A stretch of DNA of 64,000 bases from Ancylomarina longa (GCF_003996985.1 NZ_RJJX01000002.1:62001-126000); one strand, 5' to 3'. Shown: positions 26,349 through 36,465, counted from the first letter of the stretch. Translations and numbers: made by a program. The notes: generated by a model not told the origin, from the sequence alone.

Positions 26349-27782
26349 TTATCTTGCACCGACAAGGGAAACAGATGAAATGGTATCGCCCATTCCTACC
26401 AGGGTTACCGGTTTTTCAATCAATATTGTTGGTACTGCTATAATTTCGAATTCATCATTTGAATGAATACCTGTTTCCATTAGTTTGTTAGCCCCAAACT
26501 GTTGAGATACCAAATTACTCAAGTTCTCCAATTCATTTAAACCGATCTCAGAAACTTCATGGTCCTTAGCCCAAAGCAGCACTTCATTAGTATCGATGGC
26601 ACCAGTTCCTGCCTTAGCGGCGGCTACAGTTGCTGCCAACTGCATTCCATTTCTATTTTGATCCGGAGTAATCCTAAATCCTTTCTTTTGCAAGGTAAGA
26701 TACAAACCAAACATATGCAGTTGCATACGAGGACAGTTGGTATATTCATAAATCTTTAACATACCTTTAAATAGATTGGAAGCATTCGTATTCTTTTCGC
26801 ACTCCTCGGCCAATTCCTCTTCTCCTATCACTTCTAAAATATCAATTAGCTCTCGTTCGTTAAAACCTACGCTATCCACACTTTCCACCAAACTATCAAT
26901 TAGGTGCTTTCTTACCACCTTATCCTGTGTGGAAGCGATTTCCAAATGCAATAAATTATCCGGACAGGATTTTCTCCAATTTGCAATCATCTCCTTAGAC
27001 AAATCAATGCGATCGGCACCAGTAGTTCCATCCTGAAGTGTTTCGTGAAGCATTTGATAACCCGATAAAATGATATATTCAGGATTTACATCTTCTTGAG
27101 CCATTCGTTTATCGAAGTTCTCGTCCACATGTAATTTAAAATTTAATGGATCGTAAGTAGCAATAAATCGGTTTGATTTAGGGCAAATATAAGTTTCCCC
27201 ATCAATACTTATTGAATCTCCTTTGTCAAATTCAATAATCCAATGAATTAGAGCATTTTCGGAAGCTCTATTCACTTTCGAAGCCTGAGTCAGATCCCCA
27301 TTTTCATTTGTTGTAAGCAAATTAGGAAGATCTAAAAACAGCTGAGCTTGTGCTTGTGGAGCAGAAGCACAATGAACATATACCTGTTTCACACCACAAA
27401 CAGCCATTACATTGGCAACAATTCCACCTTGTCCGCCCATTTGCAATTTATCGTAGCCCACATTCTTGTTCAGCCATTCGAATACTTCAACTTCTTCAAT
27501 CAACCACTCTTCAGCAATACCTGATTTAAAACAATTCAAAAATCCTCTGATGGCGTCTTCCTTTGTACGAATCGCTTTCGCTCCATCAGAAATAATAGCC
27601 TCAACATTCAAACTATTCTCCTTAATGAGCTTTTCGATATTTTTACCACTCACTTTGATTACTGCATCAACATTAGCGTTAAAAGCACTTATTAAGCCGT
27701 TAATATGACTCATTTTCTCCAATTGAGCCGGAGCTGTTTTATAATTCTCAAGCCATTTGGATTTTAATTCGGATGTTGACAT
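26349..27782 (-). CDS. ADP-dependent sugar kinase (ADP-glucokinase/phosphofructokinase family)
   Basis: A 477-residue ribokinase-fold protein that I place in the ADP_PFK_GK family. Evidence: FNANVDAVIKVSG near the start (sugar binding); KLQMGGQGGIVANVMA near residue 115; YIILSGYQML near 235; LHLEIAST; VDSVGFNERELIDIL near 300; and the C-terminal GMGDTIS with the catalytic Asp of the GxGD motif. The family uses ADP, not ATP, to phosphorylate glucose or fructose 6-phosphate. It is best known from archaea and animals and is uncommon in bacteria. Substrate not predictable. It is a single-gene unit with its own terminator. Confidence 0.82.
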   Translation of the reverse strand: MSTSELKSKWLENYKTAPAQLEKMSHINGLISAFNANVDAVIKVSGKNIEKLIKENSLNVEAIISDGAKAIRTKEDAIRGFLNCFKSGIAEEWLIEEVEVFEWLNKNVGYDKLQMGGQGGIVANVMAVCGVKQVYVHCASAPQAQAQLFLDLPNLLTTNENGDLTQASKVNRASENALIHWIIEFDKGDSISIDGETYICPKSNRFIATYDPLNFKLHVDENFDKRMAQEDVNPEYIILSGYQMLHETLQDGTTGADRIDLSKEMIANWRKSCPDNLLHLEIASTQDKVVRKHLIDSLVESVDSVGFNERELIDILEVIGEEELAEECEKNTNASNLFKGMLKIYEYTNCPRMQLHMFGLYLTLQKKGFRITPDQNRNGMQLAATVAAAKAGTGAIDTNEVLLWAKDHEVSEIGLNELENLSNLVSQQFGANKLMETGIHSNDEFEIIAVPTILIEKPVTLVGMGDTISSVSLVGAR

Positions 27783-28106
27783 TTAGGTATGATTTTTTAT
27801 TATAATTTCTAGTTATTATCGCTATGATATTAAAGGCAAAGGAAATTAATAATTCGATAAATTAGGAAAATCAGTACCAAAAAACATTAAAAAATCAACG
27901 CAATGGTTTGCATTTTCATAAATACAAATCACTATTTTAAAACCTAATAAGTCAATCTATTACAAAAAGATGCAATCTATTCTACTATCTTTTTGAATTT
28001 CCCGAAACTTGTATTATACCATTGAAAGCATCATAACTAATAGCAAGGAAGGACGTCCCCCAAAGAACATCCTTCATAGTACTTCTAAATGTATGCTTGC
28101 AAATCA
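27783..28106. other. Spacer between clpB and the ADP-kinase gene
   Basis: 324 bp without a credible gene. An imperfect hairpin at 28048-28074 (AAGGACGT against ACATCCTT) may end clpB transcription. The rest should hold the kinase promoter; no clear boxes were found. Confidence 0.45.
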
Positions 28107-30698
28107 TCAAAGGTTTCGAAAAACCAAATTATCTCCCTCCACATCAATCAGGATTTGCTGATTGGAAGTAATACTCTCGGATAGAATCTGCTTTGACAAT
28201 TCGTTAAGAATCTGCCTTTGCAATACTCTTTTTATGGGTCGGGCTCCAAATTGCGGATCGAAACCAAGATTACTCAGATAATTTAATGCAGCATCACCTA
28301 GTTGAATATGAATATCGTTCTTCGCAAGCATGGTCTTTATGATTTCGAATTGCAATGCCACGATACGTTTCACATCCGATAAATCCAGTGGAGTGAATAC
28401 AATGGTTTCATCAATTCTATTCAGAAACTCCGGACGAATACTTTTCTTCAACAAGTCCAGTACTTCACTTTTTGCCTGTTGTAATAATTCCTCCCTATTT
28501 TCCTCATTCATTCGTTCGATTTTCTCCTGAATTAGTGGCGAACCAACATTGGATGTCATAATGATGATAGTATTTTTAAAGTCTACCACTCTACCCTTAT
28601 TGTCGGTTAATCGACCATCATCCAGCACTTGCAGCAAGATATTAAACACATCAGGATGCGCCTTTTCTATTTCATCGAGTAGGACAACAGAATAAGGTTT
28701 TCTGCGAACAGCCTCGGTCAATTGTCCCCCTTCATCATATCCCACATATCCCGGAGGAGCTCCAATCAATCGGGAAACAGAATGTCTTTCCTGATATTCC
28801 GACATATCGATTCGGGTCATCTGGCTTTCGTTATCGAATAAAAATTCAGCCAAAGCTTTTGCCAGCTCCGTTTTTCCAACGCCGGTAGTTCCTAAAAATA
28901 TGAAGGAACCAATTGGTCGGCTTATATCCTGTAATCCGGCACGACTACGGCGTACTGCATCGGCTACAGCGGTTATTGCTTCCTCCTGTCCGACAACACG
29001 CTTGTGCAACTCCATTTCCAAACCCAACAACTTCTGACGTTCTGATTTCAGCATCCGATTCACGGGAATACCAGTCCAACGCGAAACCACTTCAGCGATA
29101 TCTTCACTACTCACCACCTCTTTGATCAAAGCATCAGAATGCTGATTGGCCTTAAGCTGTTTATTCAGGCTTTCGATATTGGCTTCCACCTCCTTCAATT
29201 TTCCATATCTGATTTCGGCTACTCTACCGTAATCTCCCTCACGCTCTGCTTTCTCTGCTTCGTACTTTAAATTCTCTAATTCTTCCTTACTTTTCTGAAT
29301 ACCATCAATCACTTCTCTTTCTGCTTCCCATCTAGCTCTGTAGCGATTTCGCTCATCGTTTAATTCGGCAATTTCTCTCGACAGATCTTCCTGTTTTTTC
29401 TTATCGCCTTCACGCTGAATGGCCAGACGTTCAATTTCCAATTGTTTGATTCGTCGTTCGATCTCATCCAATTCCTCAGGTAATGAGTTCATTTCCAATC
29501 GCAACTTAGCAGCCGACTCATCTATCAGGTCAATAGCTTTATCCGGTAGAAACCGATCAGAAATATAGCGTTGTGACAATTCAACTGCCGCTATGATGGC
29601 CTCATCCTTAATTTGTACTTTATGATGATTTTCATACTTCTCCTTCAATCCACGTAAAATAGATATGGCGCTCAAAGTATCCGGTTCATTCACCATCACC
29701 TTTTGAAATCTCCGCTCAAGCGCTTTGTCTTTCTCGAAATATTTCTGATACTCATTTAAGGTTGTAGCACCGATAGCCCGCAAATCGCCACGCGCCAAAG
29801 CAGGTTTTAAAATATTAGCTGCATCCATGGCGCCATCGCTTTTACCAGCTCCAACCAAAGTGTGAATTTCATCGATAAAAAGGACTACTTCACCATTCGA
29901 CTCCACCACTTCTTTCACCACCGATTTTAATCGCTCTTCGAATTCCCCTTTGTACTTGGCACCAGCAATCAATGCTCCCATATCCAAAGAAAAAATTTGT
30001 TTATTCTTTAAATTGTCCGGCACATCTCCTGCGATGATTCTATGTGCCAAACCTTCTGCAATGGCAGTTTTTCCGACACCAGGTTCTCCAATTAAAATTG
30101 GATTATTCTTTGTTCTACGCGATAGTATCTGAAGAATTCTTCGGATTTCCTCATCCCTGCCGATCACCGGATCCAGTTTACCATTTCGGGCTCGTTCATT
30201 CAAATCTATGGCAAAACGTTTCAAACTATTAAAGGTATCTTCGGCAGTCTGAGAATCTACTTTGGCACCTTTCCTTAAATCTGAAATAGCCATCTTCAAA
30301 TCTTTACCTGTAATGCCATTATCTTTTAACATCTGGGCAATTTGATCCTTTGTTTCCAGAAGTCCTAAAAGAATATGCTCTACCGACACAAATTGATCTC
30401 CCATTTTTGCTGAAATATCCGTAGCTGACTGCAATGCTTTTGTTGCTTCACGAGACAAATAGGGTTCTCCTCCACTCACTTTAGGATAGGATGCTAGGAT
30501 CTGATCCAAAACCAAATCGAAATTTTGAGTATTAACCCCTAGCTTCTTGAGTAAAAAGGAAGTTACATTTTCTCCCTCCAACAATACCCCTTTCAGCAAG
30601 TGACCGGTATCCACAGCTTGTTGTTGTTTTCCCGAGGCAATTTGAAATGCTTTTTCGATTGCCTGCTGCGATTTAATTGTAAAATTATTGAAGTTCAT
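28107..30698 (-). CDS. clpB: ATP-dependent disaggregase ClpB
   Basis: An 863-residue Hsp100 chaperone. I start at the Met at 30698 ([17 protein letters not shown]), the normal ClpB N-terminus; an open frame continues 29 codons upstream but looks non-coding. Order: Clp_N repeats (1-145), AAA1 with [13 protein letters not shown] and [12 protein letters not shown], the coiled-coil M domain (about 400-525, rich in Glu/Arg/Lys), AAA2 with [14 protein letters not shown] and [13 protein letters not shown], and the C-terminal small domain ([14 protein letters not shown]). It rescues aggregated proteins with DnaK. No heat-shock promoter was recognised. Confidence 0.96.
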   Translation of the reverse strand: MNFNNFTIKSQQAIEKAFQIASGKQQQAVDTGHLLKGVLLEGENVTSFLLKKLGVNTQNFDLVLDQILASYPKVSGGEPYLSREATKALQSATDISAKMGDQFVSVEHILLGLLETKDQIAQMLKDNGITGKDLKMAISDLRKGAKVDSQTAEDTFNSLKRFAIDLNERARNGKLDPVIGRDEEIRRILQILSRRTKNNPILIGEPGVGKTAIAEGLAHRIIAGDVPDNLKNKQIFSLDMGALIAGAKYKGEFEERLKSVVKEVVESNGEVVLFIDEIHTLVGAGKSDGAMDAANILKPALARGDLRAIGATTLNEYQKYFEKDKALERRFQKVMVNEPDTLSAISILRGLKEKYENHHKVQIKDEAIIAAVELSQRYISDRFLPDKAIDLIDESAAKLRLEMNSLPEELDEIERRIKQLEIERLAIQREGDKKKQEDLSREIAELNDERNRYRARWEAEREVIDGIQKSKEELENLKYEAEKAEREGDYGRVAEIRYGKLKEVEANIESLNKQLKANQHSDALIKEVVSSEDIAEVVSRWTGIPVNRMLKSERQKLLGLEMELHKRVVGQEEAITAVADAVRRSRAGLQDISRPIGSFIFLGTTGVGKTELAKALAEFLFDNESQMTRIDMSEYQERHSVSRLIGAPPGYVGYDEGGQLTEAVRRKPYSVVLLDEIEKAHPDVFNILLQVLDDGRLTDNKGRVVDFKNTIIIMTSNVGSPLIQEKIERMNEENREELLQQAKSEVLDLLKKSIRPEFLNRIDETIVFTPLDLSDVKRIVALQFEIIKTMLAKNDIHIQLGDAALNYLSNLGFDPQFGARPIKRVLQRQILNELSKQILSESITSNQQILIDVEGDNLVFRNL

Positions 30699-30964
30699 TT
30701 TTTTGTGATTTTTTAATTTACCATCCAAACACTTTACGGATTGATTTGCATCTCCATTGCTCCAAATTATTTGCCAACATATCATTTCTTCATTTATTCT
30801 GCAATTTTGACATTTTCAACAAGTCAACCAATGTCAATTTGACATATTATTTTAGACTTCCCTGTTATTTTTTCATGTTAAAGAACTATATTCTCAATAA
30901 ACTAACCACATCAGATTATTTATATATTTACCATCTTAAATTTTCAAAATAAATAAATCAAGAT

Positions 30965-31378
30965 ATGAAAGCAACAACTTGCTGGACAAAAGGAATGTCC
31001 TTAAATGCAACAAACAACAGAGGTCACGAAGTGGTTATGGATGTTCCGGAAGGAAAAGGAGGAACGGATCTAGGAGCAACTGCCTTTGAATTGTGTTTAA
31101 TGAGCTATTCGGGCTGCGTTAATACCATTTTTAATATGGTGGCTACAAAAATGAGAATTGAATTCGATGCACTGGAAGTAGATGCTACAGGATTGCAAAA
31201 AGAGGATGCCCCTACATTTACAGATGTGGAAATAGAATTAAGAATTAACACCGAAGCAAGTGATTCAAAAATTGAAAAATGCTTGGAGAATACGCTTAAA
31301 CTTTGCCCTGTAGGTGTATTATTCCATCAAGCAGGAGTGAATACCACTTATACTATTAAAAAGTTACAAATGGCATAG
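30965..31378 (+). CDS. OsmC-family peroxide reductase-like protein
   Basis: A 137-residue OsmC/Ohr-fold protein. The two redox cysteines are in LMSYSGCVNTIF (near residue 50) and LKLCPVGVLF (near residue 118). Members reduce organic hydroperoxides. It is a single plus-strand gene ending at a strong terminator and is followed, past a minisatellite, by a peroxiredoxin, which fits a small oxidative-stress neighbourhood. The substrate is not predictable. Confidence 0.85.
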   Translation: MKATTCWTKGMSLNATNNRGHEVVMDVPEGKGGTDLGATAFELCLMSYSGCVNTIFNMVATKMRIEFDALEVDATGLQKEDAPTFTDVEIELRINTEASDSKIEKCLENTLKLCPVGVLFHQAGVNTTYTIKKLQMA

Positions 31379-31398
31379 GTCTTAAATATTTGATCCTT

Positions 31399-31430
31399 AA
31401 AAATCCCTTGTTTGCACAAGGGATTTTTTT
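31399..31430 (+). terminator. Strong terminator after osmC-like gene
   Basis: AAAAATCCCTTG pairs with CAAGGGATTTTT and is followed by T7. It also works as a hairpin on the other strand. Confidence 0.92.
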
Positions 31431-31524
31431 GTTTCCCTACTTCTATTTTGCGGTACACCTACAACTTAACACGGCATTATTAATAGTTTTCCCCATTTTA
31501 CTGGTGCTAGCAATCACACAAAGG

Positions 31525-31881
31525 GGGCGCGGAGCGAATTCCGCATGCATTTACTACGTAGAAAATGGGCACGGAGCGAAATCCGCATGCATTTTCAATG
31601 TGCAAAATGGCTGCGGAGTGAAATACGAGGGGTGTTCGTGTAACACAAAGGGGGCACGGAGCGAAATCCGCATACATTTTCAATAGACAAAATGGCTCCG
31701 GAGTGAAATCCGAGGGGGCTTCGTATGGCAATAATGGGCACGGAGCGAAATCCGCATGCATTTTCGATATACAAAATAGCTCCGGAGTAAAATCCGAGGG
31801 GTCTTCGTGCGGCAATAATGGGCACGGAGCAAAATCCGCATACATTTTCGATATACAAAATGGCTCCGGAGTGAAATCCGA
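31525..31881. repeat. 42-bp minisatellite in alternating A/B half-units (84-bp higher-order repeat)
   Basis: Nine half-units start at 31525, 31567, 31609, 31652, 31694, 31736, 31778, 31820 and 31862. After the first they alternate: A units begin GGGCACGGAGCGAAATCCGC, B units begin GGCTCCGGAGTGAAATCCG. Each contains CGGA-GYGAAA-TCCG, a tiny hairpin. Because 42 is a multiple of three, both strands stay open over long stretches (for example 31507-31941 on minus), but the reading frames are just the repeat translated and I do not call them genes. One extra base at the end of the first B unit breaks the plus-strand frame. Confidence 0.9.
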
Positions 31882-32069
31882 CATCCTTTTCATCATTAAA
31901 TATCTATTCCCTCTTACTCCATTTAGATTCTTCAATAACAAATGTATCTGGATTTAAAATTCAATTCACGATCGAAAGTATTCTAAAGATATTGAAAAGC
32001 AATACTGCCGCTTCCATAAAACAATCTCCCCGTAACATACCTCCTATTTGTCTGGTCTTAAGCCAGGAA

Positions 32070-32109
32070 TTAACAAAACTTTAACGTCAGCAAACACAGC
32101 CTACCTTAG
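32070..32109 (+). promoter_or_regulatory. Possible promoter of the peroxiredoxin gene, resembling the sRNA promoters
   Basis: Two TTAAC motifs (32070-32074, 32081-32085) precede ACAGCCTACCTTAG. The ACAGCCTA octamer and TTAAC motif also occur in the sRNA promoters at 36.4-36.8 kb, but the spacing differs, so this is tentative. Confidence 0.35.
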
Positions 32110-32165
32110 ATCAATTCAAAATAAAAGAGTAATTTGTATTTTATTAAAAATATAAAACGAGAGAT

Positions 32166-32747
32166 ATGAAACATTTAATGGTTGCAATTTTCTTTTTAAG
32201 TAGTCTTACCGGATTTTCGCAGAGAGAAAAGAGCAGTGTACTGGTTGGACAAATGGCACCTAAATTCAGTGCTATTGACCAAAATGGTAATCTGATAAAC
32301 AGTCAGGACATCTTGAATAATGAAGAACTGATTGTTGTTTTCTATAGAGGTGAATGGTGCCCATACTGCAATAAGCATTTAAAACTGTTAGAAGATCATG
32401 TTGCTGATTTTAAAAAAGCAGGAGCCCGATTGGTTGCCATCACTCCTGAAATACCTGTGAGCATCAGCAAAACAGTAGAAAAAACAAAAGCCGAATACTC
32501 CATTCTCTACGACAAGGATGCTATGATCATGAAGGCCTATGGTGTTGATTTTAGATTACCTGAGAAATTGCAGGAGAAATATAAAGAATACGGTATCGAT
32601 CTGACAAAATCGAATGGAAACAGCGACCAGATGTTACCTGTTCCTGCAACTTATGTGATTGGTAAAGATGGTATCGTTAAATACTTTCAGTATGATCCGG
32701 ATTACAAAAACCGCTCTACTCCAAAAGAAATTTTAATGCATTTGTAA
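32166..32747 (+). CDS. Secreted peroxiredoxin-like thioredoxin-fold protein
   Basis: A 193-residue AhpC/TSA-type protein with a signal peptide (cut near SLTGFSQ), so it acts in the periplasm. The active site FYRGEWCPYCNKHLKLLEDH (Cys near 63 and 66) matches the 'WCPYC' peroxiredoxin-like group. The QMAPKFSAIDQNG strand and the VPATYVIGKDG motif are typical of the fold. It probably reduces peroxides or protein disulfides. It stands alone on the plus strand, facing the ABCG-like gene. Confidence 0.86.
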   Translation: MKHLMVAIFFLSSLTGFSQREKSSVLVGQMAPKFSAIDQNGNLINSQDILNNEELIVVFYRGEWCPYCNKHLKLLEDHVADFKKAGARLVAITPEIPVSISKTVEKTKAEYSILYDKDAMIMKAYGVDFRLPEKLQEKYKEYGIDLTKSNGNSDQMLPVPATYVIGKDGIVKYFQYDPDYKNRSTPKEILMHL

Positions 32748-32786
32748 ATAATATTGACAAAATAAGGGGAAGCAATGAAAATTAAT

Positions 32787-32826
32787 TCAGCCTGAAGACC
32801 TGACATATTTCAACCCTTCAGGCTGA
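32787..32826. terminator. Hairpin between convergent genes (1)
   Basis: TCAGCCTGAAG pairs perfectly with CTTCAGGCTGA (18-nt loop). There is no U run, so it is a weak terminator candidate or a repeat remnant. Confidence 0.45.
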
Positions 32827-32845
32827 TGACTTACAGCTCCGGTAT

Positions 32846-32866
32846 ACCAGGGGCGATGCCCCTGGT
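32846..32866. repeat. Perfect GC-rich hairpin between convergent genes (2)
   Basis: ACCAGGGGC pairs perfectly with GCCCCTGGT around GAT. It looks like a REP-type intergenic palindrome and may also protect or end the converging transcripts. Confidence 0.5.
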
Positions 32867-32923
32867 TATGGAATTAGAACCTTTCAGACTCAACAAATGC
32901 TAAGTTAATTGCTTATTTCAACA

Positions 32924-35900
32924 TTATTGTCGTTTTCTGGTAATACGTAAATCACCTTCAGGAAGGATTTTCACCCAGAATATCTCTATCCATACCAGCA
33001 ATCTGCGCAACACATCAAAATACAGACTGAGGTAAAATATAATGGTAGTCAGCCATACAATTACAATATTAAACCAGAAAGTGTCAATCAAATAATTACC
33101 TAGTCTTTTTCGCGGAGCATAAAGTTGTGCTCTACCATTTTTGCTGGTTGGAATCTGAAAAACAGGGTCTTTTAGCTGAATCAATTCCTGCTTGTATTCG
33201 ATGATCTTTTTTAATTCGAGCCGATTAAGAGCTATCTGTTCTATAGCTGCATTGTAGTATTTTTGCTTGTAATTGATTACCTGTTTTTTACCTCCATACT
33301 GGTTGACAAGCGAATCATATTTCTGATCTCTTTTTTCCGACATATGGTTGTATTCAACCCAACCAGATTGTTTTATATTATTGAGCCAGCTGAATATCTT
33401 TTTAGAAGAATGACGCAAGCCGATTCTGGAAAATTCCAAATCGGAAGGCATAAAATACTGATCAGCTAATTTACGTAGTTCAGTCTTCAAAAGCTTAAAT
33501 TTATTATCCTCCTCCGTTTGCAACCAGGATTTATAGGTTTGCTCCAATTTCGGAATCAGGAAAGAAGAACGATAGGAATCTTCGCTCATTTTCTGATCGT
33601 AATCAAAAAATTGTTTTTCGAATTCGTTATCTCGAAACTGCTCTACTACTAAAGCTTCATAAGCCCAACGCGAGGTCATTAAATCTCCAACTATTGGCAC
33701 ATACTTTTGAGTGGTTATAGCAGGGTGCAATTTATTGAAATTGACTATTACTCCGGAAAAAAGCAATTGTGGAACTAATATAAAAGGAATAGAAACATAA
33801 ACAGCAACAACTGAATTAAGTCCTGCCGAAAGATTCAATCCAATTAAATTAGCACATGCCGATGCAGTGTAAAGCACCAGCCAATACTCCCATGTTAATC
33901 CTTGAATCTCCAAAATGGTATTGGCAATAATCACAAATAGAAAAGTCTGTATAGCCGAAATAAGCAACATGATAATCACCTTTGAGTTGAGGTAACTCGA
34001 TCGGCTTAAATTCAAAAAGGATTCCCGTTTCATGATTCTCCTATCGTGTAAGATCTCTTCGGCAGATATAATCAGACCTAAAAATAAAGCCACCACAACA
34101 GCCATAAAAATGAAAGAAGGAATATTCTCATTCTGAGAGAAGATATAAGCATTCGGATTGTCGCTGGTACCGCTGATATATTTCGTAAAATACCCCAAGA
34201 TAACTGCCAAAACGGGAGCTTCCAATAGTGTAATCAACATGTATTGCCGATTACTGATTTTAGATTTAATATCTCTGGACAGATAGATCTTCAACTGCTC
34301 GAATCGTTCGGGGATACTAAAATAATTCTTCGGAATTATTTTTTTTCTTCGTGGACGCTTCACGGGATTTTTACTTTCTATATTCTCCTGATACTTCTCA
34401 TACCATTCATCAGAGCTTCGTTTCCGTTTCCTGATTTGCTTACCGTATTCGTTCATCATACGAGCTTCCACAATTCGAAGTATTTGTTCCGAATTCACAT
34501 TCCCGCAAGTCAAACACTCACTCTCATCTGGCTTTACGTAATTACTTTGCGTTTTAAAATAGACTACTGCATCAATTGGGTTTCCGTAATAAATCACTTT
34601 CCCACCATGATCCATAATAATCAGTTTATCCAACAGCTTAAAAATATCTGAAGATGGCTGATGTATATTGCAAAGCACCAATTTCCCTTTAATAACCTGC
34701 CTTTTTAGCAGATACATCACTTTTTCGGAGTCCATACTCGATAGTCCGGATGTTGGCTCATCCACAAATAATACCGATGGCTGTCGCATCAACTCCAAGG
34801 CAATATTCAATCTCTTTCGCTGTCCTCCACTAAGCACCTTGTTGATAGGATCGCCCACTTTTAAATCGCGAGCTTCCACCAAATCAAAATTCTCTATAGT
34901 CTGATCTATGATCTCCTCAATTTTCTCAGCAGATGTCTTATCAAAGCACAACTTGGCATTAAAATAAAGATTTTCATATACCGTAAGTTCTTCCACGAGT
35001 AAATCTTCCTGAGGTACGTATCCAATAACACCCTTTAGTTTTTCTGCATCTGCATGCAGATCGTAGCCATTAATGTATATATTACCTTGCTTCAGTGGCA
35101 GATTACCATTCAAAACATTAAGCAAGGTGGATTTTCCAGTACCACTACCTCCCATCACGCCTATCAATTGCCCTGATTCCATCTCGAAACTCACCGGATA
35201 TATTCCATTATTAGATCCGGGGAATTTAAATTCCACATTTCGAACGACAAACTCTATATCCATAAGATTTTTTCGCTCAATAAAAACCGATGAAATCTGT
35301 GAATAATAGATTGGGGCAATACGCTGACTTCGTATCACAGATCCAAAAGATAAGATATAAGATCTGTCCAGCTTAATATTATGCCCATTCAAAAACAAGT
35401 TATACTCACCAAAATACTTCATTAGAAAAGTATTGGTGCTTGCCAGATGAAGAATAAAAATCCGACCCCTAAGCTTTGGTCTATAAATATGCTTTACAAC
35501 TTCATGTTCAAACTTTTCGTTGCTATCAACAAGAAGAAGATATTGATTAAATAAAATGGAGTATTCATCTCCGATGATGAATTGTCTGCTATATTCAAAT
35601 TCGTCTTTTGGAATTTTAAAGGTTTTGGAGACAGTCTTTACAAAATCAAGCTCTTCCGGACCAGTAAATTCCGTATCATCAATAAACTCCAGCAATTGAA
35701 GCATAATCCATACCTTCTGTTCCTGCTCAACTTCTTCCACTAATTTCGAGCATATGGATGCCACTTGTTTGTGCTTGTTTCTTATGGAGTCTTTATCATC
35801 GTTATCGTAATAGGATTCTTTTAAATACTGATCGAAATCATCCAGATAACGTTCTAACCATTCTTTACTGAATTGTTTTTCTAAATATTGCGCTACCACA

Positions 35901-35989
35901 TCTCGGGCAGCAATTTCAAAGCCAACCTTTTGTTCATCCACAATAATGGCGAACAGCTGCATTAAGGCATTCAGTACAGATTCATTCAT
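32924..35989 (-). CDS. Large ABCG-like ABC transporter (ATPase fused to ABC-2 membrane domain)
   Basis: A 1021-residue half transporter. Residues 1-150 are helical and acidic (TerB-like in look, not proven). Residues 155-255 may be a beta-rich sensory domain. Residues 260-480 are the ATPase (Walker A GGSGTGKSTLLN, signature LSGGQRKRLNIAL, Walker B VLFVDEPTSGL). Residues 585-780 contain five or so membrane helices. A long soluble segment (about 780-960) separates these from a last pair near 970-1005. It should work as a dimer. Many Bacteroidota carry one such protein; the substrate is unknown. It has a cysteine pair (ESECLTCGNVN, near 495) that could bind metal. Confidence 0.82.
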   Translation of the reverse strand: MNESVLNALMQLFAIIVDEQKVGFEIAARDVVAQYLEKQFSKEWLERYLDDFDQYLKESYYDNDDKDSIRNKHKQVASICSKLVEEVEQEQKVWIMLQLLEFIDDTEFTGPEELDFVKTVSKTFKIPKDEFEYSRQFIIGDEYSILFNQYLLLVDSNEKFEHEVVKHIYRPKLRGRIFILHLASTNTFLMKYFGEYNLFLNGHNIKLDRSYILSFGSVIRSQRIAPIYYSQISSVFIERKNLMDIEFVVRNVEFKFPGSNNGIYPVSFEMESGQLIGVMGGSGTGKSTLLNVLNGNLPLKQGNIYINGYDLHADAEKLKGVIGYVPQEDLLVEELTVYENLYFNAKLCFDKTSAEKIEEIIDQTIENFDLVEARDLKVGDPINKVLSGGQRKRLNIALELMRQPSVLFVDEPTSGLSSMDSEKVMYLLKRQVIKGKLVLCNIHQPSSDIFKLLDKLIIMDHGGKVIYYGNPIDAVVYFKTQSNYVKPDESECLTCGNVNSEQILRIVEARMMNEYGKQIRKRKRSSDEWYEKYQENIESKNPVKRPRRKKIIPKNYFSIPERFEQLKIYLSRDIKSKISNRQYMLITLLEAPVLAVILGYFTKYISGTSDNPNAYIFSQNENIPSFIFMAVVVALFLGLIISAEEILHDRRIMKRESFLNLSRSSYLNSKVIIMLLISAIQTFLFVIIANTILEIQGLTWEYWLVLYTASACANLIGLNLSAGLNSVVAVYVSIPFILVPQLLFSGVIVNFNKLHPAITTQKYVPIVGDLMTSRWAYEALVVEQFRDNEFEKQFFDYDQKMSEDSYRSSFLIPKLEQTYKSWLQTEEDNKFKLLKTELRKLADQYFMPSDLEFSRIGLRHSSKKIFSWLNNIKQSGWVEYNHMSEKRDQKYDSLVNQYGGKKQVINYKQKYYNAAIEQIALNRLELKKIIEYKQELIQLKDPVFQIPTSKNGRAQLYAPRKRLGNYLIDTFWFNIVIVWLTTIIFYLSLYFDVLRRLLVWIEIFWVKILPEGDLRITRKRQ

Positions 35990-36219
35990 GTGGTTATATT
36001 CGGGTATTTATTTTGATAAGGCACTAATTTAGGTAATTTCCCTGAGCAATGGAAAAATTTGATTTTATGTTACCAAGCTTCTCCTATAATCACTCCCTAC
36101 CAAGCTAAATAGTAGAAGAGATTCTTAAAATTAAGAACTTTCAAGTATGCTCGACAGAAAAGAAACAAAGGTTATCACACATCCCCTATCTTATTACAAG
36201 ACAATACCTTTTAATGATT
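35990..36219. other. Upstream region of the ABCG-like gene
   Basis: 230 bp, AT-rich, between the ABCG-like start and the small-RNA array. It must hold the ABCG-like promoter on the minus strand. Nothing else recognised. Confidence 0.4.
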
Positions 36220-36265
36220 TTTAACATTTATTTAAAGTCCTTAACTAATTAATGATCTACATTTG
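36220..36265 (+). promoter_or_regulatory. Promoter of sRNA unit 1
   Basis: TTTAAC (36220-36225), TTAAC (36241-36245, exactly 20 bp after the first TTAAC), 12 bp, then TACATTTG (36258-36265), a perfect TAnnTTTG box. The surrounding bases differ from the other units, but these elements and their spacing are kept. Confidence 0.68.
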
Positions 36266-36271
36266 TAATGT

Positions 36272-36365
36272 ACTACAATAGATAGTATTTTTCATAGATT
36301 AAAGATTTAGGTTAGTAATTAGTGGTTAGAGAAAATCCCGGGGTTCATAGTCCGGGATTTTTCTT
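36272..36365 (+). ncRNA. Candidate small RNA, unit 1 of tandem array
   Basis: Predicted RNA of about 94 nt from just after the -7 box to the terminator (start approximate). Its 5' third differs from units 2-4. From TTTTTCATAGATT onward it matches them, including TTTAGGTTAGTAATTAG and the terminator with the TTCATAG loop. No ORF is plausible. Orientation is set by the conserved promoter on the left and the U-tailed hairpin on the right. Confidence 0.65.
36333..36364 (+). terminator. Terminator of sRNA unit 1
   Basis: AAATCCCGG pairs with CCGGGATTT (loop GGTTCATAGT), then TTTC. Confidence 0.85.
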
Positions 36366-36413
36366 TGCATACATCTCTGGTATTTTAACCTGCAAATTTC
36401 ACTTTTGTATTTC

Positions 36414-36459
36414 TTTAACTTTTGTTTCATCCCCTTAACGCAACCACAGCCTATATTTG
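36414..36459 (+). promoter_or_regulatory. Promoter of sRNA unit 2
   Basis: TTTAAC (36414-36419), TTAAC (36435-36439, 20 bp on), 12 bp, TATATTTG (36452-36459). Confidence 0.72.
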
Positions 36460-36465
36460 TATCAG

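Noticed and set aside
28107..30785. ClpB start at 30785
   Set aside because: The extra 29 residues do not match ClpB; the usual N-terminus begins at 30698.
31390..31957. Open frames on both strands over the 42-bp minisatellite (for example 31507-31941 minus, 31703-31957 plus)
   Set aside because: They are translations of a tandem DNA repeat whose length is divisible by three; both strands are open at once, there is no leader or signal peptide, and a one-base slip breaks the plus frame.
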